A DNA stretch of 64,000 nt from Chanos chanos. Taxonomy: Eukaryota > Chordata > Actinopteri > Gonorynchiformes > Chanidae. Position numbers and translations under genes: made by a program. Below the pieces are notes generated by a model, which worked only from the letters and a program-made list of their open reading frames with translations, did no database searches and was not told where the DNA came from. Numbering within the stretch: position 1 is the stretch's first letter; every line of letters begins with the position of its first letter. Below, in pieces: positions 1 through 10,731 of this stretch. The stretch covers positions 11,340,065 to 11,404,064 of the forward strand of contig NC_044498.1 of NCBI RefSeq assembly GCF_902362185.1, read 5' to 3'.

Positions 1-891
1 CACACACACACAGTCAAAAGAATTGGTACGTGAACGCATAAAAGCAGACAAACAATGCAGATTCATAGACATAATTAATTGCTTGCAAATATAGCAAGAT
101 TTAATGAGATATTCATTCTGTTACTTTAAGACACACAAAATGTAATGTAAGAAAATCTGTTGACTGGTTTAATGAGATTTCACAAGTGCAGCAACACATT
201 TTAAATGAGAATAGAAAATAGCACAACATCTATGAAAATTATGTACAAAAAGAGAGTAGAGCTGAGAGTTAGAACTCTTATTGGAACTATGCTGTACAAG
301 TTTTAGATATCTTTACACAAAGGAAATCCTCCATTGTAGCCCAATCCTCCAGATGGGCTAGAAGTCAGAAATCTATCTCTTACTTTTCATTCCAAAATTT
401 CCTAGAATGGTACAGTGGGGCTTAGATATGCCAGCTAGGGGTGTGGTCATGGGAGGTGATGGAGCCCATCCTTCCTGGTGCTGATGAAAACCACTCATGA
501 ATCCGTTAAGCAGTGTGTGAGGGTATTATGATCTTTGACTGTGGGCCCATTTAAGGACACAATGTTTGCGTCACAGGGTGTAAAATTTTTTTTCATCTGT
601 CATATTGCTTTAGTATCTCCCAGTTAGTATCTGTTTGATTTTAAAACACCCTTTTTAGCAGACATAAATCTGTAATTAGAATTAAATTGAATAAATGAGC
701 ATAAAATAAATATCAACAGTATAAATAAATATAAAATGTGCTGAATCTATTTTGGCTTTGATTTAGCTTTTGAATACTTTCTCATTTGGTGTTTTCATTG
801 TAATAACCCCTGTGTATGACTCAGTGATCATATCCATTCTTGGGGAGTTTATTGATTCTCATTGACTCTGTGCGTGTGTGTGTTTGTTTAG
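1..891 (+). other. slc22a23: slc22a23 intron sequence (upstream of last exon)
   Basis: No exon of the transporter could be recognised here, so this is most likely part of the last intron. It begins inside a CA microsatellite and ends with a pyrimidine/GT-rich stretch and the acceptor AG at 890-891. Confidence 0.6.
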
Positions 892-1240
892 GGGTGGAGG
901 CGTTGGTCTAGTCCTGGCTAGTGCGGGCTTTGGGATGCTGACAGCACCCCTCATGGAGCTTCATAATCAGAAAGGCTTCTTTCTCCACCACGTCATCCTC
1001 ACCTGCTGCACCCTGCTGTGCATCATCTGCATCCCACTGCTTCCAGAGACCAGGGGCCAACCTCTGCCCGAATCCCTGGCCGAAGGGGAAGGACTGCTGC
1101 GCAGACCCATCCTCCCTGCTGAACAGCACCACCTACTGGCCAGGCCAGAGGTCAGGGAATACTCCCGCGTCCAGGACACGCCCCTTCACCAAGCCGTCCA
1201 ACCGGGCAACAGCACAGCCAATGGCGTGAGAACTTTATAA
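892..1240 (+). CDS. slc22a23: SLC22A23-like organic ion transporter, last coding exon (partial gene)
   Basis: This is the C-terminal end of a major facilitator superfamily protein of the SLC22 family (solute carrier 22 member 23, an orphan transporter of the plasma membrane). The acceptor AG lies at 890-891 and the reading frame runs to TAA at 1238-1240. The translated exon starts GGGVGLVLASAGFGMLTAPL, which is the end of the last membrane segments. It continues through the motif LHNQKGFFLHH, a hydrophobic helix rich in C, I and L, and the family motif LLPETRG that closes the transmembrane core. A hydrophilic tail of about 70 residues ends in STANGVRTL. The ATANGMKAM-like end of human SLC22A23, recalled from memory, fits this better than SLC22A17. 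All earlier exons lie outside the window to the left. The neighbour psmg4 is also next to SLC22A23 in human, which supports the call. Confidence 0.88.
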
Positions 1241-1609
1241 GTGTTTGTAAAAGAAGGCCGCATGAAGAACACAGGAATGTTCTGACTGGCCTCTAATCTC
1301 ATGGACACAACATTTAGCTGAAAACACTGAGACAAATATAATTTTTTAGGACTCTACCTGTGGATAAAAAAAAAAAAAAAGCTCAACCATTTTAGGTCAG
1401 AAATATGTCTAAATCCCCATTTCCTGTCTAAGGTGGCCAGCAGGTGTAGGAATAGAGCAGCTAGGATATGATCTTTGTATTAAGACACCTTTCATAAATT
1501 GATGTATATTTTTCAGTACAAACTGAGAAACTGTCAGTTCTGTACTGAAATTGCAGGTCAGGACCTCATTTTGAAAAAGAAACGGAATTGCGAGTGAGCG
1601 AGTAAGTGA

Positions 1610-1648
<39 letters not shown>

Positions 1649-3590
1649 GCTGGGGTAAGTAGTGTTTCAGTTCTACATGCTATATTACTGTGCGCTATAA
1701 GATATGCAGAGTCTTCTGTGCTCATGTCACCAAAACCCCTCCTACCTTTTGCACTAAATCTGAAAAAAAAAAGCAATCACATGTTTACCAGCTGTGTAAC
1801 TTAGAATGTGTTTGAGACAACAAATGAGAGACAAGGGCAGGTGCGAGATGCTTAGTCATTTGTGACTGGACAGATCTTACAGATTATCAGACTGAGACAA
1901 ATGGACAATGAAACGCACATATTTTCTGTTACAAGGGCAGCTAACTCTTACATGTTTTGAGGCGTGCTGTGAAGCCATGCGTTTAAATTGGCAGTGTATG
2001 AGTTTTATGTGTTTTAATGTATTTATTTAATTTTCTCTTTAAAAGCTTACTCGCTAAATGTTCTAGCCCCTGTCCATTCTCAGACGGCACCTCATCTCAT
2101 TACTTTTTGTCCTGCCCGTAGTCTCAAAACACACGGTGTATATTTGTATTTGAGTGTGTGTGTGTGTGTGTGTGTGTGTACATGAAGGCCATTCATCCTC
2201 CTTTTGGGACACCCTGGAGTGGCTGTTAAGAGTGATGGTTGATATAAGTGCAACCAGATTCTGTGTCTGAAATGTCTCACTTTGAGAATGTATAAACCAC
2301 TCATCTTTTATGAGGTGAACATGATTGATGTGTGTGAATATTGATATGTGTGTATCAATTCAGTGGCAGGTCACACTCATGCAGCTCTGTACCCATCACT
2401 GCTTTTTTGGTTTGTATGTATGTCGCTCATTCAGAGCTCTGTGCTGTGTGGGCGGAGCCTTTAGGAATGAGTGTGCTGTCCAATCTAAAATGACCTTTTA
2501 ACCAAATCTTTTGAACCCCTAGCAAACTTTAGAAATGACAGGACATGGTTGAGTCATAAAACCAAACCACAGGACAACATAAACCGTACTCCTGATACAT
2601 ATCCAGTCCTTTCAGATTTACTTCAGGGGTCTAAGACAGGGTTGCATATTGATCTGTTGAAAAGCATGCCATAATACTACACCTGATTCAACTATCATTA
2701 GTCCTTGATCAGCCAAATCAGGGGTGGGGATTTGAAAAAAAGTCTTGTGAGTGTCTAGTTCCAGTCTAGAGTAGTTCTTTCTTACCCAGTCTTTTTTTTT
2801 TTAGCCCAGTTATAGGATGTGCACCTGATTCAACTTGTCAAACTTATTGTCAGCCCCTTAACAAACTGAATCAGTTGTGCTAGATACAACTAATACAGCC
2901 AAAGGTCTGAGTTAATGGATTGGCAACCTCTGGTCATGGAAAAAAGGCCATAAGATCCATGTATATTGGTCATGTATGTTTCTCAGTTAGTCTGCAGAGT
3001 ACCAGTGCAGAAACTCTGAGTATTTATGCATAGGCTTTGTTACAAACCCTGCTTTCTACTGTTACCCATCAAGTGAGAAGTGTAGGACACTCATTTCAAT
3101 AGGTGACGCTGTGTGAATGCCTATGTAGCCATATTCGACAATTATGGACATAACTGCGTCTTGTATGTATTCCGTTTTTTTTAAGGTTAGGGTAGAGTAG
3201 TATCAATGAATTATTTTCCTGATTACCTGCAGGAGATTCAACATCTTTCATTGCTTTAATTTATCCTGAAGCTTCTTAGACCATCAGTACCTTTGTAAAT
3301 GAAAAAACATACCCTCCAAAGCACACCCAAAGATGGATACAATCACATCTTAGGGAATGTTTGTATAAAAAATATGATGAAGTCAAAATCTTTTACATGA
3401 CAGGAGGCATTTGGGATTTATTCTTATGTTCTTACTGTATTCTACAGTGCTTCCCAACTGTAAAATGTAGAGAATTAATCTCTGTTTTGCAGTTCTTTTT
3501 AGTAAGATTGTTCATCTGTAAATAAACCAGTGTTTGATAAGTAAAATATTAATTTATTTCATTTCAATAAAACCAGCATTATTCGCTGTC
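1241..3590 (+). other. slc22a23: slc22a23 3' UTR (probable)
   Basis: There is no coding frame of note after the stop codon. The first convincing AATAAA signals on this strand are at 3521-3526 and 3566-3571, so the 3' UTR is probably about 2.3 kb long. It contains two GT microsatellites (about 1615-1646 and 2155-2180) and a MITE-like repeat (2637-2932). The exact cleavage site is inferred. Confidence 0.5.
2637..2932. mobile_element. Small MITE-like element, possibly hAT-derived
   Basis: The segment begins CAGGGTTGC and ends GCAACCTCTG, an imperfect terminal inverted repeat. Inside it are the phrases CCTGATTCAAC (twice) and AAATCAGGGGTGGGG, which are familiar from abundant teleost hAT-like non-autonomous repeats. 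The 8 bases on either side (2629-2636 and 2933-2940) agree at five positions, which could be a decayed 8-bp target duplication as hAT elements make. It has no coding capacity. The family is recalled from memory and was not searched. Confidence 0.4.
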
Positions 3591-4047
3591 TCATTGACCA
3601 AGGTCCTGTGTGTACGGTTAAATGCTGATTGAAATCTGTCAATCAGTGAGAATGCATATACATTTAGGCTCTACATTATGTTCCCAATCTTGCCTGGCCT
3701 TATTTTTACAGATACCAAGAAAACCTCACTTTGTTGTCCATTCTATACCAACAAAATCTGCCAACAGATAAAAAAGAAGCCAGTGTGACAACTCAGCGTG
3801 TGGCCAAACAGGACCAGCTCCACATTGACTGTGTTTATACACATAATCCAACGTGATAATAGTTTGTGCATGAGTCAGCAGGTATCAGCATGTGTTTCAA
3901 CCCCACCTAAATCACTGCAAATACTCTAAAGCAAAGAAAAGAAATTCAGTACACAGTGAACAAATGTGAATTAATATTAAATTTATTTTATGTACAAAAA
4001 CTAAATTTTATTCAGTAAAAAAAGGGACAGTAAACTGAAAAAAGTGT

Positions 4048-5135
4048 TTAAAATTTGTCAGGGTGAAGCTCCATCTCTTTCTTAATTCTGTTTTCCACAA
4101 GAAGAGTGAGGTTAGAGTCCGTCATGGGCAGATTATAGCTGACAAACACCTGCTTCTTTGTCCTCTTTGCTGGAGAGAGAGGGAGAGAAGACAATAGTAT
4201 AAGTGCATGCAATCTTAAAAGGTTTTTACTGAAGTAATACAAAAGAATAACATCATTCTAAATGTGTGCTAAGCTGTTAAATAGTCCTTAGTTCTCTTTC
4301 TCCTCATTGTGGAGAGGAGGTTAAAAGACATTTAACATAGTTCAAAAGACCTCTAACATGAGATGGAACACCATTTATTGTCTATTAGTCTGAGGGGAAT
4401 GTTCGTTGTACCAAAGTTCTCATAATCACAAAATGTAAACATAAAAACAACAGCAACTTTATTCGAGCCCGTAAACCTAACAATTTCAAAGGCTTCCGAA
4501 TACTGTTAACGTTTAACTCAAAAAGGGGTCATTGTTGAAACGAACACAATACTACTCAACAATACATTGTACTTGTTGAGATAATGTCTTTTGTCTCATT
4601 CAATCCTTGCACAACGTTTTGCTCCAAAATTTCTATCAAGGAGATTTAAATGGTGGGGTTCATACTCAGTCTTTGAGCGAGAGAGTTTGGGGTGGTATCA
4701 GATGGATCTCCAAGCACAAGCGTAGACAGGGGCATTGAGTCCTGGAACAAAAAGAAACATAGTAATACTTCAAACGCGCTCTCATACATGCACGAGATGG
4801 TTACTTTCGCTTTAGTGGCTTGCTAACGTTATTTGATACTTGGTCAAAAGACAGGTTAACGTACTAATAAAGCTGAGGCGATAGGGGTTATAGAATACAA
4901 CGTTAGAAAGATATTAAAAAAGATGATTTTATAATATACTTACAAATTTACTGTCCATAGCGACCGCCAAGTTTGACAGCACTGGACTGGTGCCCACCCA
5001 CAGGAAAAATCCACCATTCAGTTTCATCACATGGAAGTGCACAACCTGCTCTAAAATCTTCTCCGAGAAGTCATGGACAGTAATGACATCAACGGGAACT
5101 TGAGTACTGCACTCTCCATTTACCACACTGTCCAT
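4048..5135 (-). CDS. psmg4: Proteasome assembly chaperone 4 (PSMG4/PAC4)
   Basis: The product is a small chaperone that pairs with PSMG3 and helps build the alpha ring of the 20S proteasome in the cytoplasm. Three coding exons were read on the minus strand: 4944-5135 (64 codons), 4666-4741 and 4048-4169, with stop TAA at 4048-4050. Donors are GTAAGT and GTATGA, and acceptors end TTCCAG and CTCCAG. The sum is 390 nt, or 129 residues (human PSMG4 is 123). Family landmarks are VVHFHVMKLNGGFFLWVG and LSNLAVAMDS in exon 1, LGDPSDTTPNSLAQRL in exon 2, and KQVFVSYNLP, LLVENRIKKEME and the C-terminal PDKF in exon 3. The gene is convergent with slc22a23. AATAAA on this strand lies at 4007-4012, 36 nt past the stop, and another at 3982-3987. 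Exon 1 opens with an N-terminal stretch about ten residues longer than in human. Confidence 0.93.
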
Positions 5136-6316
5136 TGTCTCGAATTTACCAATTGTTCGCTATCAAATAAATCTAACAAAGACTCATTTCGTGCACAGTT
5201 AACTGCAGTACTTCTATCATACCATAGAAGCAAGTGCCTACTTCCTGTGTTTTCTAGACGGATGATTATATATTTAGCGCCACCAACAGTATGGGATGAC
5301 GCAGTGCGATGTGGCGGTTCACTAACGTCAGAACGAGATAACCACCTTGGCTATGAAAGCCAAAGCAAATACGCTGACAATATTTTGTAATGGGATAAGA
5401 GTAAAATTTCTCTATTATGCATAGCTTAGACCTAGACTAGTCAGTTTGCATTATATTTTATCCTTTTCACACAAAAATAGATCGTGTCTAGTTTAGGTAC
5501 ATCCAAGTCTCATGCAGATGTGCATGCATGTGCAAGCCCTCACACACACAGTATCATACACATACACTCTGATGCAGTTGCCTCTCTGTTCTTTGCCTCC
5601 TTTATGCAGTACATTTCAGTTCTTTTGTGTGTATGTATAACGTCTCTCATTATAGCTCATACTGATATACCACTTGACAAGACTAGTTCATTTACCTGTT
5701 CTATTGTTTTCATGCACCTTGTGTCTCAGCTGTATCTGACTTAAACCTCCAGCTCTGAGAGTGTGCTTTACTCTGCTTCCCCCTGTAAGTATCAGAGTAA
5801 ACTTTTTCAGCTCTTAAAAGAGACTGGTGTTTTTCATTATTGTCCATATTTAAGCAAAAAAAAAAAGCAGGTAAATTCCTAACATAATAACACGAGAGAC
5901 TGGAAAATGTATCTTTCAAACAAGAGTCATTTTAGAGCAGATGTAGGACAGAAAGTAATATACTGGCTTTTACTGGTACAATCGTGCATTTGATAAAGTG
6001 TCACTTCAGTTGTTTGCTAATAATACCTTATTCATTATGTGCAATTGCAGATTTTGGATACCTTTCACAGACTCTCCATTTCATTCTGATAGGAATTAAC
6101 AGATATAAGTGACATGTAAAAAATCCTATCCTCCTCTTTGGCTGGTGTTACGTGGTTGTCATATAATAAACACTATAAAAGGGGTGAATTGGACAAGGAT
6201 ACGAATCAGCTCTGGAACGGGCAAAACATTTTTGATTTAGTCCATTTGGTCCTTGCACAAGGATTTCTGAATAAACTTCAAAAAACATGTGTTTGTTTTA
6301 CTGGCCAATGACTTGT
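5136..6316. other. Intergenic region with the psmg4 promoter
   Basis: The first 250 bases upstream of the psmg4 start are moderately CpG-containing and must include its promoter; no TATA box is obvious. The rest up to the bphl stop codon is AT-rich with no recognisable gene or repeat. A TATAAAAG string occurs near 6173 but leads to no coding exon. Confidence 0.5.
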
Positions 6317-8975
6317 TCAGTCCTTAAGGAAGTCTTCCACAAGGGAGTTAAATTCAGGAGCAAATCTCAAGTGAAGGTTGTGCTTCCCCTCTGGCATTAC
6401 GTGTAGACTGAGGGAAAGAGAGACATTCATCAAATAAAATGTGGAGGGATTCTCGTTGTGTATCTGTTTATCAATAACAATGATAATAGTTGCGATGGCA
6501 AGCATCATTAGAAATGTAGTACTGGAGTATTTCACCAACAGTGAGTACACTCATCTCTGAGTTCATACTCTCACCATGCTAAATGTACTAAAGGTAGGCA
6601 TCAGCATTCCTAAAATTTAGCATCTGTTTCATCTGATTATCTAACTGTGATTACATGTGTCTGAGAGCAAACTAACACAACTGAGAATACAGCGATTTTA
6701 GCTGGTGACTTAGCAACGAATGTATCTTTTCCCCTGATGGCAAACTAGCCGCATGCCTGTCTACAGTAGTCACTCACCGAGAGCCCTGGATGTTCTGCAA
6801 AAGGTACTGAGGGTGAAAGGAGGGGACCATGGGATCTTTCCCACCATGGACAATCAAAGTAGGGCAGCGAATCAGTGGCAACAATTCACAGCATATACTT
6901 CCTGAAGAGAGAGCGAGAGAAAGAGAGAGAGACTGTACATCACAACTTTGTTAATTTCTTAAGATGCCCTTGAGAATAAAGAGGGAGACTTCTAGTTTTT
7001 CTTTTTTAAGTATACACACATACACGCACGCGCGCAAACACTCTGTTTGTAAAAAAACTAAAAAAAAAAACAAAAAACATTTCCCATCATATCCATAGCC
7101 CTGTGTAGTTCTAACCTCGTGGATTTTTAAGGAACTGACTGATGCCGTCAACCCAGCTCTCCCAGGTATGTCTAAAGTATTGGGACCCATACATCTCCTC
7201 CATAGGCTGTCGCATACGCTGACTCCACAGGGACACATCGCGGATTGCTAAAAATCACACGGACACAGAGACACACATCATATTTCTTCTCTTCTCCTCC
7301 TGCTCTTATTTCTGGAGCTCTGCTCCACTTTACATTGGATTTTATTTTCTTCCCTCTCTCTCACCATCGTAAATTCTGAGATCTTCTTCTGAGACGAAGG
7401 CATTGGAGCCCCATACCACCATCTTATTGATGAGGCTGGGGTTTAATGCTGCGGCAATCAAAGCAGTGATTCCTCCATCACTCCACCCCAGAAGAGAGAA
7501 ATGCCGGAAACCCAGCACCTGAGACAGACACAAAGGCACATTGTACTTACCTACACATTCCATACGCAGAAACAACAGAATTCCAGCCATCATAGCCATA
7601 GACCTCTGACCTGCATTAGGTCCACAGCATCTTTGGCGTCTCGGTGGAAAAAGTTCACAGGGAAATCTCTGTCTGGGGGCCGTGAGCGTCCGTACCCCCT
7701 GGGGTCCCATGCCACCACAGTAAAATGACTCTTATCCAGTGACTGCAGCTGAGGACCAAAATCGGTCTGGCCACTTCCTGACCACAAACAGAAAATAGGA
7801 AGCAAGATATTAAAACAGATTCCCAGGAGAACCCTTCATTCACCATTAGTCTTATTATTATGTCTGATCAAGTGGTAGCCTACCTCCAACTCTGATACCA
7901 CACATATAGCAATGTAAGGCAATGTTTTTGTTGTATCTAGTTTTATGTATTTAAGTTGACTATAAGAAGTATTATGTGTCGTTAAAGGGGAGGAAACGGT
8001 GTTTTGTTATACCCAGAGCTCCTGGCAACAGTAAAACTGCGTGATCCCCCTGTCCAGTCCTCTGATAGAACAGATCCACCCCATTCACATTCTTTTTGCC
8101 AGATATAACAGATGTGCTGCCAGAGAGATGAACCAACACAGACGCTCTGAATTACTCACTGTCTTTTTCAAACAGAATCTATTTCAAAACTTATGGAATG
8201 TCTGAAGCCCTGTTAAATAATCTACACCTAGTCGTGAACATATCTGACATGTAAAAATACACTGAAATGAGAACTTTAAAACACAATCTGACAGACTTAG
8301 AGCAAATTTCCACGGGCTGATAAGTGCTCTGAATAGCTGAGCAGGTGTGTAGTAATGAAGAGATGGACCTGTACTTAGTACCGCTTTACTGGAAGAAGTA
8401 CCAAACTGTGCCTTAGACCCACAATCCTTCACAATCTGAGACTGGCGAACCATTTGAATGCTTACAGCGCCCCCTGGAATCTTTTGTGCACTATGCTTTT
8501 ATAAAAAGAGGATTGAAAATAAATAACTCCAGTCAGTGTTCTCCAGAACAGTCTTTATCTTGTGAACAAACTCAGCTTTATATCATAACTGAGCCTACGA
8601 GGATCCATTTGGTCTCTAACCAAGTCTACGTCATATCACTTAGTTATGGCTTTACATTCTTTGTTTCGACAGTCGAGACGATAGTTTATGTATGTAAAAT
8701 AATACGACAGCCAGTTAAAGTACTGCAATTCATATAGGGATGAGCAAGCTACCCCTTAATGAGTCTCTCCTTGCTAAGGTTTCTTGACCTGCCAACATTT
8801 ACAACATCTAAAGGCGAAAAATTACCCAGCTATACTAAAGACATGCAACAACTCATTTAGGCTCTCCATATTACCAGCAGAAGCGAAACTCTGGTTGTCC
8901 GTGTCTTCGGACAGTTTTGAGGAATGCACAAAATCCCCGCTTGCAGAGGAGCCCTGTCATAGCTGGGAAATGCAT
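6317..8975 (-). CDS. bphl: Biphenyl hydrolase-like protein (valacyclovirase), mitochondrial alpha/beta hydrolase
   Basis: A serine hydrolase that cleaves amino-acid esters (it activates valacyclovir in human) and homocysteine thiolactone. Seven coding exons on the minus strand: 8875-8975, 8013-8116, 7611-7777, 7365-7518, 7116-7247, 6778-6901 and 6317-6407 (stop TGA 6317-6319). All junctions keep phase, giving 873 nt or 290 residues (human 291). Exon 1 encodes a basic, serine-poor leader (MHFPAMTGLLCKRGFCAFLK...) suited to mitochondrial import. The core has GQGDHAVLLLPGALG, the strand-loop FTVVAWDPRGYGRSRPP, the nucleophile elbow GWSDGG with Ser137, the acid Asp242 in HGGKDP and the catalytic His270 in EGKHNLH. 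These three sit at matching positions in human BPHL, offset by two. The exon 5 donor GTTAGA is weak but the frame demands it. The start at 8973-8975 was chosen because the phase-2 donor at 8873-8874 fits exon 2. Confidence 0.93.
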
Positions 8976-10418
8976 AGTTTAACACCACGGGCGAAAATAC
9001 GCACAAACGCCCGAGACTAACGTCTAACCAAATAGATAGCGCTCAACGTGTGGTTATTGTTTCTCCCAAATCGCGAAAGTGCGACATTTGAAACAATCGT
9101 AAGAAAGTTCGTATTTGGTTCAGCACTTTCTACAAAACAACGTGGGGGTCACAGATTCTAGAACCACCTTGACAGGACGCAGCTTCAGAGACCCCAGCAG
9201 CAGCTCTGCGGTTACGCCCTTGTGAAATAAAAAAAAAAAAAAACGAATACTAATGCTCTGGAAAAGACAGACGTCTCATTTGCTAAATTATAGCTCAGTA
9301 AAATGATAAAACTCTTGGACTTGGAGAAAGTAGAATTTACTGTAGGAGACAGGGTTGGACAAAATTTAGTTTCCCTCTCTATGTTACCAAGACAATGCAA
9401 GTCCTGGGGGGCTTTCGGTTATTTTGCTCTCTGTAACTGTATTTTGTGTTCTGTTCAGACTTTTGTTATTGTGTTGCTGTTACCTGTCATACTTTAAAAG
9501 AAGGTGGCGGGGGGGTCCTGTAAGTTATTATTTTCTATGTATCCTGAATCATCAATTTACAGATGGGGAAAGAAAAAATAAACGTGCGAGGGTGTGGGAA
9601 CAGTAGTCTACGTGTTGCAATATGAGTCATGATGTTTCTTTAAAATGTTGGACCTGGGCTGTTTTTTGGCCGTTTTTTGGCACTCACACACACCCAGCCA
9701 TCCCACCCCACAGAGTCGCACGCAAGAGTGCACACCGTTGCCTTGACCTGTTGTGGTGCGTTAATGACCGAGCCGTGGGACACCCCCTCTTTAAATATCT
9801 TTCTCTCTCTCTCCCTCTCTCTCTCTCGCCCGCGCGCTCAAAAGCCCAAATTCAGTACGTAGGTACAGAGTATAAATCTATTGCTCACTGTCTGCCCACA
9901 TTTTGACCGAGTCTAAACGTCCATGTCAGGCATTGTGGAATTGTGACTTTATGTCTGATGTCTGCAAACATAACAGCAAATCATTGCAGGCATAAGATGA
10001 CTAATTTTACTTTGTAACTGTCTAAATTATTTTTAAATTCTTGATCATCCCCAGGCAGGGGGACAGGAATTCACCCGCACCAGTACTTTCTTACCCTCCG
10101 AATTCTGAACTCTAAATTCAAGAATCAACAAGTAATACATATATCTGTGTGCCAAAATTTTGGATGTGGACTTCATGATAAGCTGATCAGTTTGTTTCAC
10201 TTCCTGCTGCTTTTTCCCTGTGTGGTGACACGCTGGACCAGCCTTAGTTTCAATAATGCTCAGCTGACATGCTCCACAGCACCCAAAGGACCTCTTAGCC
10301 CTCATGCTGCGGATTGACACGCAGGCACCTGCAGGACCAGACTCATTCTGCAGGTAGGATGCTGTGGCTCTTTATTGCCATGTCCTATGGCTCAGGTGTG
10401 ATTATGTAACAATTCAAT

Positions 10419-10515
10419 TTCAACGCAGTTCAATTCCATTCAATTCAATTCAGTTTGATACATAGTTTTACAATTACCACTTTAACAAGGCAAGTTTACA
10501 GAAGCACCTTGGACC
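10419..10515 (+). repeat. Decayed interspersed repeat of the 'ATTCAATTCAATT...TTTACAGAA' teleost type
   Basis: Repeated ATTCAATTC units are followed by a divergent TTTACAA and then GCAAGTTTACAGAAGCA. This order matches a very common teleost repeat that reads (ATTCA)n, then TATAGCGCTTTT, then AAGCAGCTTTACAGAA. The copy is badly eroded. Its class is not settled from sequence alone. Confidence 0.4.
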
Positions 10516-10627
10516 CATCCCAAGTTGAGTAAGGTTACAATAGCTAATCTTATGGAAAAGAACCTGTAGAACTGAGTGGATGTAAATGTATGAACCTGTA
10601 CATTTGAATTGTTTATTTCTATCAGAT

Positions 10628-10678
10628 TGTGTGTATGTATACATGTGTGTGCATGTACATGTGTGTGTGTGTCTGTGT

Positions 10679-10719
<41 letters not shown>

Positions 10720-10731
10720 TGTATGTGTATT
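10628..10731. repeat. GT/CA microsatellite
   Basis: Interrupted (TG)n tract with CATG and CTG interruptions. It creates spurious open frames on both strands that should not be annotated. Confidence 0.9.

Noticed and set aside
5073-5390. 105-codon plus-strand frame over the psmg4 promoter
   Set aside because: It is antisense to psmg4 exon 1 and continues into promoter sequence, with no splice sites or protein features.
8184-8453. Minus-strand open frame containing FGTSSSK, considered as bphl exon 1
   Set aside because: It recalls the human FGTSVTSAK segment, but none of its possible donors has the phase (2) that exon 2 needs. The exon at 8875-8975 has the right phase, a good donor and a mitochondrial-type leader.
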